In this document: one piece after another, positions 15,090 to 23,554 of the stretch
How positions within the stretch are numbered: position 1 is the first letter of the stretch
Layout of the letters: every line of letters begins with the position of its first letter
Source: Bacteroidota bacterium
GTDB lineage: Bacteria; Bacteroidota; Bacteroidia; Chitinophagales; Chitinophagaceae
Direction of reading: 5' to 3'
NCBI GenBank assembly: GCA_030706605.1
Contig: JAUZOE010000008.1
Span: forward strand, 1 to 64,000
Length of the DNA: 64,000 nucleotides
The notes under the pieces: generated by a model
What the model was told of the DNA's origin: nothing
Seen by the model: only the letters and a program-made list of their open reading frames with translations
The model's database searches: none
Position numbers and translations under genes: made by a program

Positions 15090-15803
15090 TCATGAGATAT
15101 GAATATTCATCAAATACAATAAATGACTTCCGACCCACCTAATTTCATAAAACATCCTTGAAATTTCATAAATAAGTAAGAAGCATAATGTATAAAATAA
15201 ACCGGTATATCTATTGGAAAATTGAAATACTTTTTGGGTAAGAGGTCGGCTTATCCTTTCCATTGAAATGAAGTAGGTTATAACTATTCCCAATATGGCC
15301 CCTGCTAAAATATCTGTTGGAAAATGATACCCCAAATAAACTCTAGGAAAACAAATGACAACTAAAACATATAGATAAGTCAATATTCCCACTCGTCTAG
15401 AAATCAAAAATATTCCAGTAGCCAATGAGAAAAAGAAAACGGCATTATCACTGGGAAATGAACTCCAGGTCCCCAGGTCAGGTGCTCTGGAACCAAAAGG
15501 TTTTATAAAATTAATTCCAGAATTCAAAATAGGTCTTAATCTAAAAGGTAGTGATAAAGCCAATGCCCTGGCAACAAATTCTGAAATAAAAGATGAAACA
15601 ATACATATGATTATACGCTCCCTATTAAAGGTTAGTTTATTACTTTTTTGGAACCAAAAAAACCATAATAATGAAACAATAGTTACTCCTTTTAAAAAAT
15701 TATTATCAACAATAAATACCATAAATGCATCAAATGACTTTGATGTTTGGGAAAACCCACCAAGGCACTTCATAATTGAGGCATCGAAGAAATTCATATA
15801 CAA
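15090..15803 (-). CDS. PAP2-superfamily membrane phosphatase with altered motif
   Basis: A 237-residue protein with about six transmembrane segments. The PAP2 motifs are present in order: LPFRLRP (motif 1), SFPSDNAVF (motif 2) and RVYLGYHFPTDILAG (motif 3). The family removes phosphate from undecaprenyl diphosphate or lipid phosphates at the membrane. In motif 2 the usual His of PSGH/PSDH is Asn (codon AAT), so the residue that normally protonates the leaving group is missing, while the motif 3 nucleophile His is kept. Activity may be reduced or altered. It converges with the sulfatase-fold gene. Confidence 0.85.
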   Translation of the reverse strand: MYMNFFDASIMKCLGGFSQTSKSFDAFMVFIVDNNFLKGVTIVSLLWFFWFQKSNKLTFNRERIIICIVSSFISEFVARALALSLPFRLRPILNSGINFIKPFGSRAPDLGTWSSFPSDNAVFFFSLATGIFLISRRVGILTYLYVLVVICFPRVYLGYHFPTDILAGAILGIVITYFISMERISRPLTQKVFQFSNRYTGLFYTLCFLLIYEISRMFYEIRWVGSHLLYLMNIHIS

Positions 15804-16208
15804 TAATTTTAAATTTTAAATTAAAGTCTTAATAAGATTTTGAGCCGCTAATAATTAATACTTTAAAAATATTGTTGATTTTGAGTTTGTAAAAATTCCT
15901 GCTTAAAAGAGTTGAATGGTAAAATTCCGTATTCTATTTAACTAACTTAAATCAATATTTTAAAAAATTAATGCATAATCTACTGAAAATACACAGCTAA
16001 AACGAAACGCTAATAAATTTAAATTTTTTTGTAAAAAAATAAGAACCAATAAAAGAAAACAGATCTATAGACTTTTCATTAAAATAAATTCAAAACCCTG
16101 CATTATTAACGATTCATACAAAACTACTTGAGTTTTTATCAAAAAGAAATATCTATAAAAAATGAGCCATAGATAAAATCCTATGTCTGCTTCATCAGAA
16201 TAAAAATA
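15804..16208. other. 405-bp AT-rich intergenic region
   Basis: The region upstream of the PAP2 gene and downstream of the glucan phosphorylase homologue. No ORF with a coding look, tRNA, convincing hairpin or TAnnTTTG element on the minus strand was seen. It is strongly AT-rich with A runs around 16020-16060. Confidence 0.5.
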
Positions 16209-17861
16209 CTATTTATACAAAATTTCATAATATTCTTCTACCATCCTGTTACTATCAAAAGCAAATTGAACATCTCGCATTCCGTTTTTAACAATTTGTC
16301 TCCATGTATCAAAATCATTATAATAAATTGGCAATATTTCATTTTCCAGGATTTCATAAAGTTTATTCAAATCATAATTATCCTGCTCTTCTATATGCAT
16401 GTTCATATAATCTGCCGGTGGTACCACAAATCCATTATTCCCATTATTTACAAATTCACAAATCCATCCATCATTGGTACTTAAATTTACAGCTCCATTC
16501 ATGGCTGCAGACATACCACTGGTGCCGCTGGCTTCTCTTGGAACTCTTGGATTATTTAACCAAACATCTGCAGCTTGTTTCAGCCGTTTACTAAGGGCCA
16601 ACTCATAACCTATACAAACCGCCACATTTTTATATTGTTTACTCAAACTTACCAGGTGATTAAAATCATTAATTGCAGGATAGTCAAGCGGATACGGTTT
16701 TCCTGCCCAAATGATCTGTACAGGATATTTTGAATTATTCAATAAAGCTTCAAAGCGTTTATGATCACGCGTTAATAATTCAGCTCTCTTATATCCTGCA
16801 AATCTTCTTGCCCAAACAATGGTCAGAACTTTGGGGTCCATTACCTTTCCCGTCTGATCAGCAACAATTTCAAATGCACGCCTTTTCAAATGTTGCTTCC
16901 GGTCATCAAACCATTCATCGTTGTGTTCCTGTCTTGCGCGGTATAATTGTTTATCAGACCAATAGCGCCAGTTTTGAGCATTGGTTATTGCTTTTATTTC
17001 ACAAATACCTTCATACTTAGACCACATTTGCCTGCTTACTTCTCCATGAAGTTGAGAAACGCCATTGGCAAGATGAGCAAATCGCAATGCCGCAAGGGAA
17101 TGATTAAAAAGATCATCCGTCATTCCTGTTAATTCTCTAACCTGAGCTATGGGCATACCACAGAAATAACTCATTTTTTCACACAAATAAATATCGTGCT
17201 TTTCATTTCCTGCTTCCTCCGGAGTGTGCGTAGTAAATACCAAACGTTTTTTTACTTCCTCCACATTACCGAACTTATTATATAAATAAAACACAGAACT
17301 TACTGCATGAGCTTCATTCAAATGATAAAGGTCTGGATTGAAATTTAATTCATCAATCAATTTAGCGCCACCTACACCTAACAAAATAAATTGTGCAATT
17401 TTTGTAGCGGCATTACCATCATAAAGACGGTGACAAATTGTTCGAGAAACATAATCATTTTCAGGCACATCAGTACTCAGCAGAAATAAAGGGGCACTGT
17501 TAAATGTTTTTGGATTCAGATATAAAACCTTTACCCAAACCGGGTGATCATGTATTGGTATCTGAAAACGAATGCCGGTTTCTTCCAAAAAATTATAGAT
17601 TTTTTCTATCCAGGTTACTTGTAAAGTTTGATCAGCATTACGTGCCTGGTCATAATATCCCTCTTTCCATAATATCCCGATCCCTATTAAATTCTGACGC
17701 AGTTCATAAGCACTTCGTAAATGCGAACCTGATAAAAATCCCAGTCCTCCGCTGTATGTCTTTAAAGGCTGATGAATAGCAAATTCCATTGAAAAGTAAG
17801 CCACTTTTTTTTGATACCTTTCATTAATTTCATAGGGTATTTTATAATTTTTAAAACTCAT
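16209..17861 (-). CDS. Short-type alpha-glucan phosphorylase homologue lacking the PLP lysine
   Basis: A GT35-like protein of 550 residues when started at MSFKNYKIPYEI (17861); a longer frame opens upstream but adds a cysteine-rich unlikely tail. Recognisable blocks are KVAYFSMEFAIHQPLKTYSGGLG, LYHLNEAHAV, VIWARRFAGYKRAEL and IIWAGKPYP. In the C-terminal block REASGTSGMSAAMNG the Lys that binds pyridoxal phosphate in phosphorylases (GTGNMK or GTSGMK) is Ser. The protein may therefore be a glucosyltransferase without PLP or inactive as a phosphorylase. It probably acts on glycogen or maltodextrin in the cytoplasm. No glycogen gene is adjacent. Confidence 0.8.
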   Translation of the reverse strand: MSFKNYKIPYEINERYQKKVAYFSMEFAIHQPLKTYSGGLGFLSGSHLRSAYELRQNLIGIGILWKEGYYDQARNADQTLQVTWIEKIYNFLEETGIRFQIPIHDHPVWVKVLYLNPKTFNSAPLFLLSTDVPENDYVSRTICHRLYDGNAATKIAQFILLGVGGAKLIDELNFNPDLYHLNEAHAVSSVFYLYNKFGNVEEVKKRLVFTTHTPEEAGNEKHDIYLCEKMSYFCGMPIAQVRELTGMTDDLFNHSLAALRFAHLANGVSQLHGEVSRQMWSKYEGICEIKAITNAQNWRYWSDKQLYRARQEHNDEWFDDRKQHLKRRAFEIVADQTGKVMDPKVLTIVWARRFAGYKRAELLTRDHKRFEALLNNSKYPVQIIWAGKPYPLDYPAINDFNHLVSLSKQYKNVAVCIGYELALSKRLKQAADVWLNNPRVPREASGTSGMSAAMNGAVNLSTNDGWICEFVNNGNNGFVVPPADYMNMHIEEQDNYDLNKLYEILENEILPIYYNDFDTWRQIVKNGMRDVQFAFDSNRMVEEYYEILYK

Positions 17862-18003
17862 CTTTAATCCTGAATAGTATTTTTTGAAGACGCAATATAA
17901 AATGAAAAAGTAAGAAACAGGTACTTTTGTAAAACATAATGTCCGCAAAATGCACACATTATTTAGTCCTTTTTATACTACCTGCCTATATCTCATCAAT
18001 AAT

Positions 18004-18399
18004 TTATTTATCCTGAATTAATGCAGTTACTTCTATTTCAATTAAAAGCCCGTCATTAATTAATCGGTTTACTTCAATCATAGTGGTGGCTGGTTTTATA
18101 CTTTTAAAAAAAAGTAAATGAGCTTTTCCTGCCTCTTCCCAATTAGCAATATCAGTAACATACATCCTGGTGCGAATGACATCTGATAAATTGCTGCCCG
18201 CCTCTATCAATATTTTTTCTATTTTTTGCAAAATTAAAACTGTTTGCTTGTAGATGTCACCTTTACCAAAAATGCTATCACCCTCCATTGCTGTTGTCCC
18301 GGAAACCTTGACAAGATTTCCCACTTTCACCGCTCTTGAATAACCAACAAGAGATTCCCATGGAGTGTCAGAACTGATAAGAAGTTTATCATCTTTCAT
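18004..18399 (-). CDS. RidA family protein
   Basis: A 131-residue RidA/YjgF/UK114 protein. The conserved Arg is in VIRTRMYVTDI and the C-terminal IEIEVTALI holds the family Glu. RidA proteins form trimers and hydrolyse reactive imine or enamine intermediates released by PLP enzymes. The N-terminus SSDTPWESLVGYSRAVKVGN is typical of the subgroup acting in amino acid or nucleotide degradation. It stands 35 bp from the next minus-strand gene. Specific substrate is unknown. Confidence 0.85.
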   Translation of the reverse strand: MKDDKLLISSDTPWESLVGYSRAVKVGNLVKVSGTTAMEGDSIFGKGDIYKQTVLILQKIEKILIEAGSNLSDVIRTRMYVTDIANWEEAGKAHLLFFKSIKPATTMIEVNRLINDGLLIEIEVTALIQDK

Positions 18400-18434
18400 A
18401 ATTTTTTATTGAAAAAATAAGCTATTTATTCAAA

Positions 18435-19037
18435 TTATGGCGCATAGCTTTCCCTGATATTTTTTATTTCTCCGGCAATTTTATTATTCCATTCCTCTTG
18501 TTTTTTTATATCAACACTATTTTTTGTTTCCAGGTCATAGTCTTGTTGCAAGGCCTGGTTCTCATAGTATACTTTAGTATAAATAGAGTTCAGCAGAGTA
18601 TTATAATTGTCTGCAGTAAAATGAGCATTTTTAATTTCTTCAACAAATTTTTGAGCGCCAAGCCGGGTTATATCAAAATGATGTTGTTCATGAAGTAAAA
18701 GATAATCCGAATTAATATTATTCTTTTTCCATGAATGACTTTTGGTAAAAAAAGGATATACCCCGATAGTGAATACCATATCCTGGTCTTCAAAATGCAT
18801 GCTGGCATTAAATGCAAAACCTGAAGCAGTAATTGCACTTCCAAAATAGCTAGAATCAGGTTTCCCCCGGAAATCAGCCCAGATAAGCTTTCGGTTAAAA
18901 TCGTAATAAATAGTATCGCTGCCCGGCTTTGATAACTTATTATCTATAAAAACATGTACTATTACTTTTTGTGAAAGGCATTTCATCGAAAAACTTAGAG
19001 AAAAAATCAGGAGCAATAAAAATTTTATCAGGGACAT
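18435..19037 (-). CDS. Secreted DUF922-like putative zinc protease
   Basis: A 200-residue protein with a signal peptide (FLLLLIFSLSFSMKCLSQ, cleavage after LSQ). The mid-region holds LLLHEQHHFDITRL, an HExxH zinc-peptidase motif, as in DUF922-type predicted secreted proteases. The family's substrates are unknown. The earlier segment RKLIWADFRGKPD is typical of the same group. It probably acts in the periplasm. The gene lies 50 bp after the GT9 gene and 35 bp before RidA on the same strand, so a loose operon is possible. Confidence 0.75.
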   Translation of the reverse strand: MSLIKFLLLLIFSLSFSMKCLSQKVIVHVFIDNKLSKPGSDTIYYDFNRKLIWADFRGKPDSSYFGSAITASGFAFNASMHFEDQDMVFTIGVYPFFTKSHSWKKNNINSDYLLLHEQHHFDITRLGAQKFVEEIKNAHFTADNYNTLLNSIYTKVYYENQALQQDYDLETKNSVDIKKQEEWNNKIAGEIKNIRESYAP

Positions 19038-19087
19038 TGCTGTTTAATTACCTGTAAAAATAAGAACATTGGTTTTTTAAATAAACA

Positions 19088-20083
19088 TTAAGCCGGATTA
19101 TTCTTAACAAAAGAACTGGCACTGTCGGCAATGGCATCCATGGGTTGCTTGTTCATACATTTAAAATGTCCAATCGGACATTTTGCAAATCCCGTTTTCG
19201 AACAGGGACGACACCATAATTTGTTAACCTGGAAGACTTCATAAGTAGTTTGATAAGGCACCATACCGAAAGACGGTACTGTATTTCCCCAAACCGACAG
19301 GATATTCTTTTTAAAAGCCGCCGCAATATGCATCAGTCCTGTATCATGACTAATTACCAGTTTTGAATTCCTGACAATATCCGCAGACTCATTTAAAGAA
19401 AATTTGCCACAGGCATTATATATTTTAATAGTATCAGATTCGGCTATCTTTTCACCATTTGTAAAATCATCTTTACCTCCTAATAAAATAATCGGGTAGC
19501 TGATTTTGTCTACGAGTTGTTTTAATTTCTCTACTGGCAATCTTTTAGTATTGTGTGCAGCACCAATAGCTATGGCAATATAACCGTGTGAATGAGAAAA
19601 TGGAATATCTTCTTTTTTTATCACATCATTTGCAGGTATAAAGTAATCAAGCCCCATTCCATCATTTATTACTCCGAGATGCTCTACTGTTGCCATATAC
19701 CGGTCTACAATATGATTACGGGGCATCAGGTTCACCTTAAAATTGGTAAATATCCATTTTTGGATATTCAGTTTATTAAAGGAGTGAAAGGCAATTTTTT
19801 CCAAAGATTGCTTTATTCTTAATGTACGCAGGTTATGATGAAGGTCAATGATATCATCATACTTTTCATCCCTGACCTGATCTATTGTTTCATTGATATT
19901 TTCTTCAAGTAAAAGTACCTTGTCTATATATGGATTGGATTGCAATATCCCGGCAAATTGCTTTTTTGTAAGATAATGAATTGTACTTTCCGGATATTTT
20001 TTTCGCAAACAGCGTATAACCGGCGTTGTTAGCACAATATCGCCGATTGAAGAAAAACGTATAATAAGGAATTTTTTTGGCAC
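19088..20083 (-). CDS. Glycosyltransferase family 9 (heptosyltransferase-like)
   Basis: A 331-residue GT-B enzyme. The N-terminal RFSSIGDIVLTTPVIRCLRKKYP is the family hallmark, followed by HYLTKKQFAGIL. The nucleotide-sugar-binding half contains LLGGKDDF, and VISHDTGLMHIAAAFKK carries the conserved Asp/His region. GT9 enzymes add ADP-heptose or related sugars to LPS core in the cytoplasm. The C-terminal cysteines (CRPCSKTGFAKCPIGHFKC) are often seen in Bacteroidota homologues. It ends a minus-strand run and is 25 bp from the DedA gene. Confidence 0.9.
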   Translation of the reverse strand: MPKKFLIIRFSSIGDIVLTTPVIRCLRKKYPESTIHYLTKKQFAGILQSNPYIDKVLLLEENINETIDQVRDEKYDDIIDLHHNLRTLRIKQSLEKIAFHSFNKLNIQKWIFTNFKVNLMPRNHIVDRYMATVEHLGVINDGMGLDYFIPANDVIKKEDIPFSHSHGYIAIAIGAAHNTKRLPVEKLKQLVDKISYPIILLGGKDDFTNGEKIAESDTIKIYNACGKFSLNESADIVRNSKLVISHDTGLMHIAAAFKKNILSVWGNTVPSFGMVPYQTTYEVFQVNKLWCRPCSKTGFAKCPIGHFKCMNKQPMDAIADSASSFVKNNPA

Positions 20084-20108
20084 TACTTATTTTTCAGGAA
20101 TGATTGAA

Positions 20109-20792
20109 TCAAATACTTTTTCTTTTTTTATGAAAAAACACTTTCCATATGACCGGGAAAGTAGTAACCACAATAATTCCCAATACAATAATTTCTAAAT
20201 GTTGTTTTAAATCAAATCCCCATTCTTTCATAATGATCCTTTGCAAAAAATGCCCTCCCACCAGCATACTCCCTACCCACAACATAGAACCCAGGATATT
20301 ATATAAAGTAAATTTCTTTTTATCCATCTCAACAATACCTGCAACAATAGGTGCAAATGTGCGAACAAATGGAATAAATCTTGCAATGATAATGGCGCTT
20401 CCTCCTTTCGATTCATAAAAATCATGCGCCTGAAGCAAATATTTTTTCTTAAAGAAAAAAGTATCTTTTCTTTCATATAAAAAAGGGCCGCTTTTTTTCC
20501 CAAACCAGTACCCGATAAAATTTCCAAGAATCCCCGCAGTAGAAATTAAAATCCATAAAATTCCCAGATCAAGCCATTCGCTGTTACCTGGGAAAATGGC
20601 AGTTGATACAATTTGATCACTATAAATTCCTGTAACAAATAACAAAGCATCACCGGGTAAAAAGAAGCCGGCAAATAAACCTGTTTCTGCAAACACAATA
20701 AATAAAATCATCCATAATCCACCATGTTCTATATAAAATTGCGGATTCAATAAGTCTTTTATGTTGATTCCAAAGATTTGCAAATGGTTCAC
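20109..20792 (-). CDS. DedA family membrane protein
   Basis: A 227-residue integral membrane protein with a VTT (SNARE-associated) domain. Visible landmarks are FAETGLFAGFFLPGDALLFV near residue 35, GNFIGYWFGKKSGPFLY, and ARFIPFVRTFAPIVAGI, where the paired prolines and Arg are conserved. DedA proteins are implicated in lipid carrier (undecaprenyl phosphate) recycling and membrane homeostasis. It precedes the GT9 gene by 25 bp, so co-transcription is likely and fits an envelope role. Confidence 0.9.
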   Translation of the reverse strand: MNHLQIFGINIKDLLNPQFYIEHGGLWMILFIVFAETGLFAGFFLPGDALLFVTGIYSDQIVSTAIFPGNSEWLDLGILWILISTAGILGNFIGYWFGKKSGPFLYERKDTFFFKKKYLLQAHDFYESKGGSAIIIARFIPFVRTFAPIVAGIVEMDKKKFTLYNILGSMLWVGSMLVGGHFLQRIIMKEWGFDLKQHLEIIVLGIIVVTTFPVIWKVFFHKKRKSI

Positions 20793-20875
20793 TTAATATA
20801 ATTTTAGTTGGATTAAAAACAATTCAGATTAATAAAGAAACAACAAAGATCCCTAAAAGAAAGAAAAAAACTAAT

Positions 20876-22252
20876 TTAATCGGGTACAAATGCCATGGCT
20901 TTATCATGATCAAACTCGCCTTCCCATCTTGCAATTACGCAACTTGCAAGGGTATTTCCGATCACATTTACAGAGGTGCGGGCCATATCCATTAATTCAT
21001 CAATGCCTAAAATGGCCATTACCGGCCATAGTGGTAATCCGAATGAAGAAACAGTTCCCAGCAAAATTACTAAAGAAGCCCGGGGTACGCCGGCAACGCC
21101 TTTGCTGGTAAGCATTAAGGTAAATCCCATAATTAACTGTGACCCGAAAGACATGTGTATACCGGCAGCCTGCGCTACAAACACACTTGCCAGTGAAAGA
21201 TACAGGGTGGTTCCATCAAGATTAAAAGTATACCCGGTCGGCAAAACAAATGAAACAATTTTTAGTGGCACACCAAATTTCTCCATGTTTTCCATGGCGA
21301 TGGGCAATGCTGATTCTGAACTTGTAGTTGCAAACGCAATAGCCACAGGTTCTGAAACAGCTTTTATAAACTGGCGAATAGGAATTTTTAAAAACCAGGC
21401 GATAGAAAAAAATACCAAACCAACAAACACAAGAAGGGAAGCATACAAAGTAAGAAGCAACTTCAATAGTGAATACAAAATATCAAGCCCCAAATGGCCC
21501 ACCGTAAACGCAATAGCCGCGCCTACACCAATCGGGGCAAAATACATGATGATGTTAGTGAATTTGAACATGGTTTCTGCAAGGCTTTCAGAAAACATTA
21601 GCATCGGTTTGCGTTTTTCCTCTTTCACCATCGCGAGGCCTATTCCGAAAATAACACTGAAAACAACGATTGGCAGTACGTCTCCATTATAAATGGATTT
21701 TACAAAATTTTCAGGGAAAATATGAAGAATAATATCCTGCCATGTTTGAGGAACCGTTGCAGGCAACTCTTCATGAAAGCCTGGAGGGATGTGTATTCCA
21801 ACGCCTGCCTGTGAAATATTAATGGCCAATAACCCTATAAATAAAGCAATGGTGGTTACCACTTCAAAATAGACCAAAGATTTCCAACCCATTCTTCCCA
21901 CCTGTTTCAAATCGGAGTGACCGGCAATGCCCACAACAAGGGTTGAAAAAAGAATAGGCGCAATGATCGTTTTCACCATTCTTAAAAATATCTGGCTCAA
22001 CACCCTTAAGTCTTTTGCAAATTCAGGAAAGTCTAAACCAACTTCTACACCAATCACCATACTTACCAAAATCCATGTAGTAAGATTGCGTTTGTAAAGT
22101 GCATAGATAACTAAGGATGCAATAAAAATCCATCTTAATATTCTCAGAAATAAAGGAGAAAGGCTATTGAAATTATAAATATCAACGAGATGAAAGATAA
22201 CGGTGATCGTAAGAACTATAAAAACAAGAAGTACACTTTTTCTTTTATTCAT
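20876..22252 (-). CDS. Dicarboxylate/amino acid:cation symporter
   Basis: A 458-residue DAACS transporter. The early helices contain SQIFLRMVKTIIAPILFSTLVVGI. The family signatures AFATTSSESALPIAMENM (hairpin HP1-like serine-rich motif) and LPTGYTFNLDGTTLYLSLA are present, with GVAGVPRAS near the C-terminus. These proteins import glutamate, aspartate or C4-dicarboxylates with H+ or Na+. The substrate cannot be fixed from sequence. It is divergent from the D-lactate dehydrogenase gene. Confidence 0.9.
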   Translation of the reverse strand: MNKRKSVLLVFIVLTITVIFHLVDIYNFNSLSPLFLRILRWIFIASLVIYALYKRNLTTWILVSMVIGVEVGLDFPEFAKDLRVLSQIFLRMVKTIIAPILFSTLVVGIAGHSDLKQVGRMGWKSLVYFEVVTTIALFIGLLAINISQAGVGIHIPPGFHEELPATVPQTWQDIILHIFPENFVKSIYNGDVLPIVVFSVIFGIGLAMVKEEKRKPMLMFSESLAETMFKFTNIIMYFAPIGVGAAIAFTVGHLGLDILYSLLKLLLTLYASLLVFVGLVFFSIAWFLKIPIRQFIKAVSEPVAIAFATTSSESALPIAMENMEKFGVPLKIVSFVLPTGYTFNLDGTTLYLSLASVFVAQAAGIHMSFGSQLIMGFTLMLTSKGVAGVPRASLVILLGTVSSFGLPLWPVMAILGIDELMDMARTSVNVIGNTLASCVIARWEGEFDHDKAMAFVPD

Positions 22253-22380
22253 AAATTAAGTTAGATGATAAACGCCAAAACTAATCAATAGTAAGATAAA
22301 TGCATTTTATGCAACAAATTATGATGATTGCTGTTGTAAAAATTCTACACCTGAAAAAAAGCTTATTTATCTTTACCCGC

Positions 22381-23379
22381 ATGAAGATCACATTTTTTTC
22401 TACCAAACCTTTTGATAAAGAATTTTTCATAAAGGGAAATGCCAATTTTGGTTTTGAATTTACTTTTTTTGAAACCCACCTTGGCCCTCATATCGTGCAG
22501 GCAGTTGAACCAACCGATGCGATTTGTGTTTTTGTAAATGATAAAGTGAATAAGCAGGTAATTGAGGTGTTGGCTGAAAAGGGAGTAAAAGTAATTGCTT
22601 TACGATGTGCGGGATTTAATAATGTAGACCTGGAAGCCGCAAAAGCGAATAATATTCACGTGTGCCGTGTGCCGGCTTATTCACCTGAAGCAGTGGCAGA
22701 ACATGCGCTGGCTATGATTCTAACGCTGAACCGAAAAACTCACAAAGCTTATAATCGTGTAAGAGAACAGAATTTTGCATTACATGGGTTACTTGGTTTT
22801 ACAATGAAAGGAAAAACAGTCGGTGTAATTGGTACCGGCCATATCGGCGCTGAATTTTGTAAAATTATGCAAGGCATGGGTTGCCATGTGATTGCTTATG
22901 ATGTAAAGCAGAATGCTTCATTAATTGAAAAAGGCATTGAATACCTGCCGTTGGAAGATGTTTTAAAGCAATCTGATATTGTTTCACTTCATTGTCCACT
23001 GATGCCACAAACCCACCACCTTATCAATTCAACTACACTAGCTATTATGAAAAAAGGCGCCATGCTTATCAATACAAGCCGGGGTGGATTAATAGATACC
23101 GAAGCCGTAATTGAAGCCTTGAAGGAGCAACATTTAGGTTATTTGGGAATTGATGTGTATGAGCAGGAAGAGAAAATCTTTTTCCGCGACCTGTCTGAAA
23201 ATATTATTGCCGATGACACTTTGCAGTTGCTCATGAGTTTCCCGAATGTGCTGGTTACTGCACACCAGGCTTTTTTTACCAGGGAAGCACTGGAACAAAT
23301 TACGCAGGTAACCCTTAATAATATCAACCAATTATTACTGAACAAAGTGCCTGAAACAGAAGGTGCGGTAATGGTGTAA
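22381..23379 (+). CDS. ldhA: D-lactate dehydrogenase-type 2-hydroxyacid dehydrogenase
   Basis: A 332-residue enzyme when started at MKITFFSTKPFD (22381); an in-frame ATG at 22300 adds 27 residues that look non-native. The Rossmann fold holds GVIGTGHIGAEFC. Catalytic residues are Arg in LINTSRGGLID, Glu in IDVYEQEE and His in VTAHQAFFT. The sequence and length match the LdhA group, which reduces pyruvate to D-lactate with NADH in fermentation. Other hydroxyacids are possible substrates. Confidence 0.85.
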   Translation: MKITFFSTKPFDKEFFIKGNANFGFEFTFFETHLGPHIVQAVEPTDAICVFVNDKVNKQVIEVLAEKGVKVIALRCAGFNNVDLEAAKANNIHVCRVPAYSPEAVAEHALAMILTLNRKTHKAYNRVREQNFALHGLLGFTMKGKTVGVIGTGHIGAEFCKIMQGMGCHVIAYDVKQNASLIEKGIEYLPLEDVLKQSDIVSLHCPLMPQTHHLINSTTLAIMKKGAMLINTSRGGLIDTEAVIEALKEQHLGYLGIDVYEQEEKIFFRDLSENIIADDTLQLLMSFPNVLVTAHQAFFTREALEQITQVTLNNINQLLLNKVPETEGAVMV

Positions 23380-23554
23380 GGCCGGCAAATTGATTTTTCA
23401 ATACTTTGTTTCCTGAAAAGTTTTTCCTGCTTTTTTAATTTATTCCTTATTTTTCAGGTTATTTAAAATCAGCCCGAAACAATTGTGTTAAATAATTTTA
23501 TATTATTTCTTTATTTTTCACTCTTTTTTAAACCAAAAACTCCGCAGATACACT

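Noticed and set aside
20976-21692. A 238-codon open frame on the plus strand
   Set aside because: It lies antisense to the dicarboxylate symporter, which has all its family motifs. The frame has no domain of its own.
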